This document shows, piece after piece, positions 19,830 through 27,855 of a stretch of 46,052 nt of DNA. The position numbers were made by a program, and so were the translations under genes. Each line of letters starts with the position of its first letter. Positions within the stretch are counted from its first letter, which is position 1. The DNA comes from Pseudomonadota bacterium (lineage in GTDB: Bacteria > Pseudomonadota > Gammaproteobacteria > Burkholderiales > Ga0077523), in NCBI GenBank assembly GCA_963205165.1, contig CAUJJX010000037.1:1-46052 (forward strand), written 5' to 3'. The notes beneath the pieces were generated by a model. That model searched no databases. It was not told where the DNA came from and saw only the letters and a list, made by a program, of their open reading frames with translations.

Positions 19830-20626
19830 CGCGCCTCCTGGCCGCGCCGCGACAGGAATTCGCGCGCGAACGACTGGCACTCGGCGGCGCGTTCGACGGG
19901 GGTCCAGTGGCCGCAGCGCGACAGCACCTCGACGCGCGCGTCGGGCATCCGGCCGGCCATCGCGCGGGCGGACTGCGGCGGCGCGACGGCGTCCTCGTCG
20001 CCCGTGACGATCAGCGTCGGACGATCGATCGTCGAGACGTCGGCGGCCTCCGCATCGGCAAGCGCCTCGCACGTGCGGGCATAGCCCTCGGGGTTCTGCC
20101 GCATCAGCGACTCGCGGACGAACGCGACGCCGACGGGCTGCGTCTCGCGCGTGTGCGCCGACAGCGCGCCCCGCACGATGGCGTCCGCGATGCCGGCCAT
20201 GCCGTCGGCGCGGGCCTTCGCGGCGCGCTGCCGGATCGGCGTGCGCGAGGCGTCGGCGGGCGCCAGCAGCGCGCCGAACAGCAGCAGCCCCCGCACCATC
20301 GCCGGTTCGCGCGCCGCGAGGTGCGTGCAGACGATCGTGCCGAGCGAGTGGCCGACGAACCACGCACGCTCGACGTTCAGCGCACTGCACACGCGCAGCA
20401 CCGAGGCGACGAGGCGGTCGATCGTGAGCGGCCCCGCGTCGAGGACGTGCGCGCGATCGGAACGGCCCGAGCCGGGCAGGTCGAGCCGGATCACGCGATG
20501 CCGCGACAGCGCAGGCATCAGCGGGGTCCAGGTGTTCGACGTGCCGCCGAGCCCGTGGACCATCACGACCGCGTCGCCCTCGCCGTCCACCTCGACGGCC
20601 ATGCGGTCGATCGTGTGCTGCGTCAT
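19826..20626 (-). CDS. Alpha/beta hydrolase
   Basis: VMVHGLGGTSNTWTPLMPALSRHRVIRLDLPGSGRSD...FVGHSLGTIVCTHLA (nucleophile elbow GHSLG) ...GHWTPVE; 4-bp overlap with the next gene. Confidence 0.92.
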   Translation of the reverse strand: MTQHTIDRMAVEVDGEGDAVVMVHGLGGTSNTWTPLMPALSRHRVIRLDLPGSGRSDRAHVLDAGPLTIDRLVASVLRVCSALNVERAWFVGHSLGTIVCTHLAAREPAMVRGLLLFGALLAPADASRTPIRQRAAKARADGMAGIADAIVRGALSAHTRETQPVGVAFVRESLMRQNPEGYARTCEALADAEAADVSTIDRPTLIVTGDEDAVAPPQSARAMAGRMPDARVEVLSRCGHWTPVERAAECQSFAREFLSRRGQEAR

Positions 20627-21504
20627 CACGCGACCCCGTTCCCGAGGACGCCGATGCCATCGATCTCGATGCGCACGCGGTCGCCGGCCTGCAGGTACTT
20701 CGGCGGCGTGAACCCGATGCCGACGCCGGCCGGGGTGCCCGTGCAGATGATGTCGCCGGGGTACAGCGTGATGCCGGCCGAGATCGTCTCGATGAGCGTC
20801 GGGATGTCGAAGATGAGATCGCGGGTGGAGGCGTCCTGGCGCAGCTCGTCGTTGATCCAGCAGCGCACGCGCGTCGCGGCGGGGTCCACCGAATCGGTGT
20901 CGGCGGCGAACGGCCCCATCGGACAGAACGTGTCGAACGACTTGCCCATGTGCCACTGCTTGTGGCGGCTCTGCCAGTCGCGCGCCGTGACGTCGTTCAC
21001 GATGGTGGCGCCCCACACGTGCTCCATCGCGCGCGACTTCCGGATGCCGCGTCCGCCGCGCCCGATCACGACGGCCAGCTCGGCTTCGTAGTCGATGGCA
21101 TCGGAGACACCGCGCGGCAGGCGGATCGTGGCGCCGGGCGCGATGACGCACTCGGGGACCTTCGAGAAGATGATCGGATGCTCGGGGATGTCCTGCCCGG
21201 GAGACCGCGAGGTGTCGAAGCCGCTCGCGGCGAATTCCTTCGCGTGCTCGTGGTAGTTCTTGCCGACGCAGAAGAGATTGCGGCGCGGCCGCGGGAACGG
21301 CGCTTCTAGCGTGACGGCGGTGAGCGGCAGCCGCGTGCCCTGCGCCGCCGGCATCGCACCGCCCGCCGCGAGATGCTCGACGAGCGCCGCGACGCCGACC
21401 TCGCGCGCACGGTCGCCGAGCGCGAGCGGCGTCAGCTCCGTGCCGTCGTCGGACAAGCGTCCGACATGGCGCAACCCGCCCCACAGGTAACAGGCATACC
21501 GCAC
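20626..21504 (-). CDS. Fumarylacetoacetate hydrolase family protein (GTG start)
   Basis: NLFCVGKNYHEHAKEF...PIIFSKVPECVIAPGATIRLP...IDYEAELAVVIGRGGRGI...GDIICTGTPAGVGIGFTPPKYLQAGD. Confidence 0.92.
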   Translation of the reverse strand: MRYACYLWGGLRHVGRLSDDGTELTPLALGDRAREVGVAALVEHLAAGGAMPAAQGTRLPLTAVTLEAPFPRPRRNLFCVGKNYHEHAKEFAASGFDTSRSPGQDIPEHPIIFSKVPECVIAPGATIRLPRGVSDAIDYEAELAVVIGRGGRGIRKSRAMEHVWGATIVNDVTARDWQSRHKQWHMGKSFDTFCPMGPFAADTDSVDPAATRVRCWINDELRQDASTRDLIFDIPTLIETISAGITLYPGDIICTGTPAGVGIGFTPPKYLQAGDRVRIEIDGIGVLGNGVA

Positions 21505-21761
21505 TGCATCCTCCCGCGACGTCTCATGGACAGTGGCTGCGGTCTCGGAGGAATGCGCGGTCGAACGGTCGGGGCAGACCACCCCGCGACATCGTCGCTG
21601 CGACACACCTCGGATCCACAACCCTTGCTGCGGCGCACGCGCAACGCAGATGTCACGTCGATGCGGCACCACAACTTATCGTGTTGCGACGCACATGAAG
21701 CGCCACAACCGCTTGCGCGATTCCATGCTGCGGCCGATATGTTCCGGCTCGTGCTTCGGTG

Positions 21762-21783
21762 AAATGAGACGGGCGTCTCATTT
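21762..21783. promoter_or_regulatory. Candidate TetR-family operator AAATGAGACG-GG-CGTCTCATTT
   Basis: Perfect 10-bp inverted arms around a 2-bp centre, 44 bp upstream of the TetR ATG and in the divergent promoter region of the minus-strand operon. Confidence 0.8.
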
Positions 21784-21827
21784 GCAACTAACATAATCGC
21801 AGCCATCGAAAACCGTCAAGCGATCCC

Positions 21828-22493
21828 GTGAAACGCACCCCGATCGACACGCCGACCGAGACCGGACGCCGCGCCCGGACCCACAGACTCCTCATCGACG
21901 AGGCGATGAAGCTCGCCCGTCATGGCGGCGTCGTGTCGGTGTCGGAGGTCGCGCTCGCGGCGGGTGTGTCGCGGGCGACCGCGTATCGCTACTTCCCGAG
22001 CCGCAGCCGGCTCATCGCCGCGATCGTCGACGAGAGTCTCGGCCCCGTCCGCGGCTACGAGTCCCGCGAGATCGACGGCACGGCGCGCGTGCGTGATCTC
22101 TTCGAGCAGACCTTCCTGCGCTTCCGGGAATTCGAGCCGCAGCTGCGCGCCGCGCTCCAGCTGTCGCTCGAACACTGGGCACTGGAACAGTCGGGGACGC
22201 TCGCCGAGGAACCCTACCGGCGCGGCAATCGACGCACGATCCTCGCGCGGGCCGCGGCGCCGCTGAAGACCGAACTGGGGAAGGCGTCCTACACGCGCCT
22301 GCTGAAGGCGCTGTCGCTCGTGTACGGCATCGAGTCGTACGTCGTGCTGAAGGACATCTGGGGATCGGGCAACCGGGAGGTCGACCGCATCGTCCGCTGG
22401 GTCGTCGACGCCGTCGTCGAGAAGTCGCTCCGGGAGAACACGGCTCCCGCTGCCGCCCCACCGTCGCGGGCGAAGCGCCGAGCGACGGGCTGA
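21828..22493 (+). CDS. TetR/AcrR family transcriptional regulator
   Basis: RRARTHRLLIDEAMKLARHGGVVSVSEVALAAGVSRATAYRYFPSRSRLIAAIVDE, an N-terminal TetR helix-turn-helix. Confidence 0.92.
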   Translation: MKRTPIDTPTETGRRARTHRLLIDEAMKLARHGGVVSVSEVALAAGVSRATAYRYFPSRSRLIAAIVDESLGPVRGYESREIDGTARVRDLFEQTFLRFREFEPQLRAALQLSLEHWALEQSGTLAEEPYRRGNRRTILARAAAPLKTELGKASYTRLLKALSLVYGIESYVVLKDIWGSGNREVDRIVRWVVDAVVEKSLRENTAPAAAPPSRAKRRATG

Positions 22494-22589
22494 GACCTGT
22501 TCACACTGCGGATGCCGGTGCGAACAGGCCCAGGGTCCCGAGCCGGTTCGCGGCCCGATCGCGCGACGGCGATCGGCACCGCTGCTTCG

Positions 22590-23705
22590 TCAGCGCGGCT
22601 TCGCGGCCGGTGCAACCGCCTGCGGACGCGGCGCTGCGACGGGTACCGCCGGGCGCGGTGCGGCAGGCGGGGCGGCCACCGGCCTGGGTGCGACGCGGGT
22701 CGCGTCGATTCCCTCGAAGGCCAGGCGACAGCGCACCCCCGCGAGGATGTCGCCCGTCGGATTCGGGAGTTCGAGCCGCACGCCGAAGGTCCCGCTGGCC
22801 GGATCGAGCACCCGGTCGAGCACGACGACCTTCGCCCGGGTCGGCGCCCCGCCGACGACGGCCGGCGTCACGATCGCGGACAGGCCGACCTTGACCTGCC
22901 GGTAGAGATCGGCAGGCAGCAGCGCCTCGACGTTGAGCACGTCGGTCTGCGCGAGCTTCATGATCGGCCGCCGGCCCACGCCGGTCTCGGTGACCTCGCC
23001 GGCGTTCAGGATGCGTTCCATCACGACGCCGTTGATCGGGCTGCGGATCGTCTTCAGCTGGATGATCGCCATCTGACGCCGGTACTCGATCTCGGCGAGC
23101 TTGCGGTTGTCCTCGGCCTCGACGAGCTCCGACTCGGCGATGAGCCGCTCGTTCAGCGCGTCGTCGTGCTGCTGCGCCGGGATGAAGTCCTTCCGGGCGA
23201 GTTCCTTCGCCCGCGCGAACTTGCGCTTGCTGAAATGCACCCGTGACTCGCCGGCACGGATCGCACCGTCCATCTGCGACCGGAACTTCGCGCCCTCGGC
23301 CAGCGCGCGCTCGACCGACGTGTCGATCAGTGCGATCTCCTGGCCCTTGCGGACGCTGCTGCCCCGGTCGACGGTGATGCGCTCGATGAGTCCTTCGATC
23401 GGGCTGCGGATCTCGAGGATCTGGCGCGGCTGGATGACGCAGTCGAAGTCGGCCGCAGCGGCCGTCGACGCGATACCGAGAAGCGCGATCGCCCCGAGGA
23501 CAGACCTTGCGGCGCCCCGCGCGAGGCTCCGCGCGAACGGCGACGCTGCCGTGCGATGCGCGAACAAGGTTCCCCTCGTCGAGCGATCGTTGCCGGATAT
23601 CCGCCCGGCATTCCGTGGCGCGGCGACCGCGCGGTCGAGTGCTTGCGCGGCGTCGACCGCGAGGGTCGGGCGCCGCTGGTGTTCGGTGGTGTATGTCGTC
23701 TTCAT
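22590..23705 (-). CDS. HlyD/RND-type periplasmic adaptor (membrane fusion protein)
   Basis: CVIQPRQILEIRSPIEGLIERITVDRGSSVRKGQEIALIDTSVE...coiled coil...TIRSPINGVVMERILNAGEVTE, with split lipoyl domain halves. ATG at 23705 proposed. Confidence 0.85.
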   Translation of the reverse strand: MKTTYTTEHQRRPTLAVDAAQALDRAVAAPRNAGRISGNDRSTRGTLFAHRTAASPFARSLARGAARSVLGAIALLGIASTAAAADFDCVIQPRQILEIRSPIEGLIERITVDRGSSVRKGQEIALIDTSVERALAEGAKFRSQMDGAIRAGESRVHFSKRKFARAKELARKDFIPAQQHDDALNERLIAESELVEAEDNRKLAEIEYRRQMAIIQLKTIRSPINGVVMERILNAGEVTETGVGRRPIMKLAQTDVLNVEALLPADLYRQVKVGLSAIVTPAVVGGAPTRAKVVVLDRVLDPASGTFGVRLELPNPTGDILAGVRCRLAFEGIDATRVAPRPVAAPPAAPRPAVPVAAPRPQAVAPAAKPR

Positions 23706-24153
23706 GTGGCGCGCGTATCGACCGTTTTCCCGCGATCTTGAGCCCCGGCCGTCGCAGGCCGACCACGCGTCCGGATGTCTGCACCAGACCGCCTCCGGGC
23801 GCCCCTGCCACCGCCCGACGGTCCGGGCGCGGCGTCGCGTGCACGGCCATCCGACGCGCAGTCCGGTCGTCGCATGCCGTGCCGCCACGGTCGATGGAAC
23901 CGTCCCGGCGGGCTGACGGCACGACCGACGTCATTCCGGACATCACCTCAAGTTCTTCCCCTCCGGACCCGTAAACGCGGGGGTCCTGTCGGGCGCTTCC
24001 CCGCGCACCGTCATCGCGTACCCCGGGGCCACGACCGACCCCGCGCCTCGACGCCTCGTGCGGACGCACGCGTGGGCCCGCCGCCGCGCGAGCGGCGCGC
24101 TCAAGCCGATGTCCCGACGACCGTAAGAACCGGCAGCACCACAGGAGCCCGCA

Positions 24154-25704
24154 TTGCCATTGCGCATCATCAGCGAGCGCCCGGAAGTTGCCGGGCCCGC
24201 ACCGCAGCCGACGACCGGCGCCGGACCGGCCCGACTGCGTCCGGCGCGTCCGGCGAATCCGTCTGCCGCTCCCGGCCAGCCGGTGCGCCAGTCCGCGACG
24301 CCTGAACCGCGTCCGGCGCAGGCGAAGTCCGCGGCCCCGCGCGGCGCCGCGACGCTGCTGCAGCTCCAGGGCACGCTGCTCGGGCACGACAACTTCCACG
24401 AAGCCGCGACGGCGTTCGCGACCCAGCTGGCCGACGTCCTCGGCGCGGCCCGCGTGGCCATCGGCTTCTTCGAGAGCGGTTACGCCGAGGTCGCCGCGGT
24501 CTCGCGCGAGGCGGACTTCGAGGGACGCAACGAACTGTTCCGCCTCGTCGGGACCGCGATGGACGAGGCCATCGAGCAGGGCGTGACGATCGTCCATCCC
24601 GGGCGACCCGGCGACAGGCCGCGGATCACGCTCGCCCACACCGAGCTCGCCCGGCACTGGGGCGGCGTCACGATCACCGTCCCGCTCGTCGTCGACGGAC
24701 GCCCCGTCGGTGCCATCGCGCTCGGCGGCGCGGACAACGTCGCCGCGAACGCCGAGGCCGTCGCGTTCTGCGAGCACCTCGCCTGCATCCTCGCGCCGAT
24801 CCTCGTGCTGAAGCGCGCGGCCGACCGGCGGTGGTACCAGCGCCTCGGGCAGGCCGTCTTCGACCTTCGCGAACGCGCCGGCCGCCCCGGCACGACCCGG
24901 ACGATGCTCGGCGCGACCGCGGTCGTGCTCGCCGCCGCCATCGCCCTCGTCGCCTGGCCCGTCGAGTACCGGGTCACGGCGCCCGCCCGCGTCGAGGGCG
25001 CGATCCAGCGCTCGCTCGTCGCGCCGGCGGACGGCTTCCTGAGGCAGATCCACGTGAAGCCCGGCGACGCCGTGAAGGCCGGACAGGTCCTCGTGGAGCT
25101 CGCCGACCAGGACCTGGAGCTCGAACGCCTCAAGTGGACCGCCGAGTTCGCGCAGCACCAGAACAGTTCGCGGTCCGCGCTGGCGCGGACGGAGCGCACG
25201 GAGTACGTCGTCGCCGTCGGCAAGGCGCAGGAGGCGAAGGCCCAGCTGGACCTCGTCGAGCAGGCGATCCAGCGCGCGAGCGTCCGGGCGCCGTTCGACG
25301 GCACCGTCATCAAGGGCGACCTCAGCCAGACGCTCGGGGCGCCGGTGCGCCGCGGCGACGTGCTGCTCACCGTCGCCCCGTCGAACGAGTTCCGGCTCGT
25401 CGTCGAAGTCGACGAGCGCGACATCGCCGACATCGCGCCGGGTGCGACGGGCGAAGTGCACCTCGCCGCCCTCCCCCGTGAATCCGTGCCGTTCCGGGTG
25501 ACGCGCGTGACGCCCGTCGCCACGAGCCGCGACGCCCGCAATTTCTACGAGATCGAGGGACGCCCGGGCGCCCTGCCGGCCGGGCTGCGTCCGGGGCTGC
25601 AGGGCGTCGCGAAGATTGGCGCCGACGACCGCACGCTCGCCTGGATCTGGACCCATCGCCTCGTCGACTGGGCACGCCTCGCCCTCTGGTCGCTCGGAGG
25701 CTGA
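24154..25704 (+). CDS. GAF-like domain + TM + HlyD-type adaptor fusion
   Basis: N-terminal soluble GAF-like region (LADVLGAARVAIGFFESGYAEVAAVS...VTITVPLVVDGRPVGAIALGGADN), TM (TMLGATAVVLAAAIALVAWPVEY), then HlyD barrel/lipoyl (RVEGAIQRSLVAPADGFLRQIHVKPGDAVKAGQVLVELADQDLELE...RAPFDGTVIKGDLSQTLG). Confidence 0.88.
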   Translation: MPLRIISERPEVAGPAPQPTTGAGPARLRPARPANPSAAPGQPVRQSATPEPRPAQAKSAAPRGAATLLQLQGTLLGHDNFHEAATAFATQLADVLGAARVAIGFFESGYAEVAAVSREADFEGRNELFRLVGTAMDEAIEQGVTIVHPGRPGDRPRITLAHTELARHWGGVTITVPLVVDGRPVGAIALGGADNVAANAEAVAFCEHLACILAPILVLKRAADRRWYQRLGQAVFDLRERAGRPGTTRTMLGATAVVLAAAIALVAWPVEYRVTAPARVEGAIQRSLVAPADGFLRQIHVKPGDAVKAGQVLVELADQDLELERLKWTAEFAQHQNSSRSALARTERTEYVVAVGKAQEAKAQLDLVEQAIQRASVRAPFDGTVIKGDLSQTLGAPVRRGDVLLTVAPSNEFRLVVEVDERDIADIAPGATGEVHLAALPRESVPFRVTRVTPVATSRDARNFYEIEGRPGALPAGLRPGLQGVAKIGADDRTLAWIWTHRLVDWARLALWSLGG

Positions 25705-25706
25705 CG

Positions 25707-27851
25707 ATGGCCGAGTCGCTGTTCAGCCCGCACTGGTACCGCTTCGCCGAATCCACGCCGCGCCTCCTCGCCGGCGTGACGGTGCGTCACCAGCACTACC
25801 GCGACGAAGCGTGGTACGTCCTGCTGAGCACGACGACGAGCCGGCAGTACCGGATCAACCGCCGCGCCTACCAGTTCATCGGACGCTGCGACGGCCACCT
25901 CACGGTCGAGCACATCTGGGACGATCTCCTCGAGACGATGCAGGACGAGGCACCGACCCAGGAGGAGATCATCGGGCTGCTGACGAGGCTCGCCGAGGAA
26001 GGTCTCGTCGACTACGGCGCGACTCCGAACTTCTCCGGGCAGCGCGGCCGGCTGCGCAAGCGCCGGCACCGCGGCTTCCCGAATCCGCTCGCCTTCCGCG
26101 TGCCGCTGGGCGATCCGTCGCGCCTGCTCGATCGCCTCGAGGTCGTCGCGAAGTGGATGTTCCACCCGGCCGCGCTCTGGCTCTGGATCGCGGTCGTCGG
26201 GCTCGCGACGATCTCCGCGGCCGCGCACTGGGACGCGCTGCGCCTCCACGCCGAGACCTGGATGGGCACGCCGCGCCACCTGTTCCTCGCGTGGCTCGCG
26301 TACCCGTTCATCAAGGCGCTGCACGAACTGGGGCACGCCCTCGCCGTGCGGCACTGGGGCGGCGCCGTGCACGACACCGGCGTCGGACTCTTCATGCTCA
26401 CCCCCGCGCCGTACGTCGACGCGTCGGCATCCGCCGGATTCCGACGCCGCCACCAGCGCGCCACCGTGGCCGCGATGGGCGTCGCCGTCGAACTGGCGCT
26501 CGCGGCCTTCGCGCTGTTCGTCTGGCTCGAGGTGCAACCCGGACTCGTGCGCGATCTCGCGTTCGTGACGATGATGATCGCGAGCGTCTCGACGCTGGCC
26601 TTCAACGGCAATCCGCTGATGACCTTCGACGCGTACCACGTGCTGTGCGACGCGCTCGACCTCCCCAATCTCGCCGCACGCAGCCGCCGCTGGTGGCAAC
26701 TGCAGCTCCAGCGCGCCGTGTTCGGCGCCGAACGCGTGGCACCGATGCACGTCACCGACGGCGAACGCGGCTGGCTGCTCGCGTACGCGCCGCTCTCGTG
26801 GTCGTGGCGGGTCGTCGTGGCCGCCGCGATCGTGCTGTGGGTCGGCCACTGGTCCGTGATCCTCGGCCTGCTCGTCGGCGCGTACTCGCTCGTCACGGTC
26901 GTGGCGCTGCCGATGATCGGCGCGGCCCGCGGACTCGTCCGTGCCGCCCCCGATGCCTCGCGCCGGTCGCGGGCCGCACGCATGGTCGGCGCGATCGGGC
27001 TCGCGATCGTCGTCGCGTGCTGCGCCGTGCCGCTGCCGTTCCGGACGTCCGCCTGGGGCATCGTCCAGCTGCCCGACCAGTCGCACGCACGCCCCGGCAC
27101 GGACGGATTCATCACCGCGTTCGCCGCGCGCGACGGAGACCGCGTGACGCCCGGACAACTGCTGCTGACGCTCCACGATCCCGCGCTGACCACCGAGCGC
27201 GACCGGCTGCAGAGCCGGCTGGTGGGCCTCCAGGCGAACCGCTTCGATGCGATGCTCGGCGACAACCGCGAGACCGGCAATCTGCAGGAGGAACTGCTGC
27301 GCGTGCGCGGTGAACTGGCGCAGGTCGAGTCCCGGATCGCGCAGCTGGAAGTGCGCAGCCACACGGCGGGCGTGTTCGTGATGCCTCGCCAGGACGACCT
27401 GCTCGGCACGTGGACGCAGCGCGGCGCGACGCTCGGCTACGTGCTCGACGGACGCACCGCCGGCGTGCGGGCGGCCGTGCCGGAAAGCGACGCAGCACTG
27501 ATCCGCGAGGGCCACCGGTCCATCGAGGTCCGGCTCGCGGAGTCCGCCGGCGACACCGTCGAGGCGCGCCTCGTGCGCGACGTGCCGGCGGCTGCGAACG
27601 AACTGCCGAGCCCCGCGCTCGGCGACCGCGGCGGCGGCCCGCACGTGACCGATCCGTCCGACGAGCACGGCGTCCGCACGACCGAACCCGTCGTCGTGAT
27701 CGATCTCGCGCTGCCGCCGGACCGCGTGCCCGAACGGGTCGGCGGCCGCGTGCGCGTGCGCTTCGACCACGGGATGGAACCGATCGCCGTGCAGGCGTAT
27801 CGCCGCCTCCGCCAGCTGTTCCTGCAGCATTTCAGTCCGACGGGCAGCTGA
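25707..27851 (+). CDS. PqqD-like + M50/site-2-protease-like multi-TM + C-terminal lipoyl/HlyD-like protein
   Basis: PqqD-like N-terminus (YVLLSTTTSRQYRINRRAYQFIGRCDGHLTVEHIWDDL), zinc motif HELGHALAVRHWGG, second motif FNGNPLMTFDAYHVL, and a C-terminal barrel-sandwich-like region (ARPGTDGFITAFAARDGDRVTPGQLLLTLHDPAL). Confidence 0.88.
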   Translation: MAESLFSPHWYRFAESTPRLLAGVTVRHQHYRDEAWYVLLSTTTSRQYRINRRAYQFIGRCDGHLTVEHIWDDLLETMQDEAPTQEEIIGLLTRLAEEGLVDYGATPNFSGQRGRLRKRRHRGFPNPLAFRVPLGDPSRLLDRLEVVAKWMFHPAALWLWIAVVGLATISAAAHWDALRLHAETWMGTPRHLFLAWLAYPFIKALHELGHALAVRHWGGAVHDTGVGLFMLTPAPYVDASASAGFRRRHQRATVAAMGVAVELALAAFALFVWLEVQPGLVRDLAFVTMMIASVSTLAFNGNPLMTFDAYHVLCDALDLPNLAARSRRWWQLQLQRAVFGAERVAPMHVTDGERGWLLAYAPLSWSWRVVVAAAIVLWVGHWSVILGLLVGAYSLVTVVALPMIGAARGLVRAAPDASRRSRAARMVGAIGLAIVVACCAVPLPFRTSAWGIVQLPDQSHARPGTDGFITAFAARDGDRVTPGQLLLTLHDPALTTERDRLQSRLVGLQANRFDAMLGDNRETGNLQEELLRVRGELAQVESRIAQLEVRSHTAGVFVMPRQDDLLGTWTQRGATLGYVLDGRTAGVRAAVPESDAALIREGHRSIEVRLAESAGDTVEARLVRDVPAAANELPSPALGDRGGGPHVTDPSDEHGVRTTEPVVVIDLALPPDRVPERVGGRVRVRFDHGMEPIAVQAYRRLRQLFLQHFSPTGS

Positions 27852-27855
27852 CCGC

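Noticed and set aside
22501-25656. 1051-aa minus-strand ORF overlapping two HlyD-type genes
   Set aside because: Incompatible with well-supported HlyD (minus, other frame) and GAF-HlyD (plus) genes.
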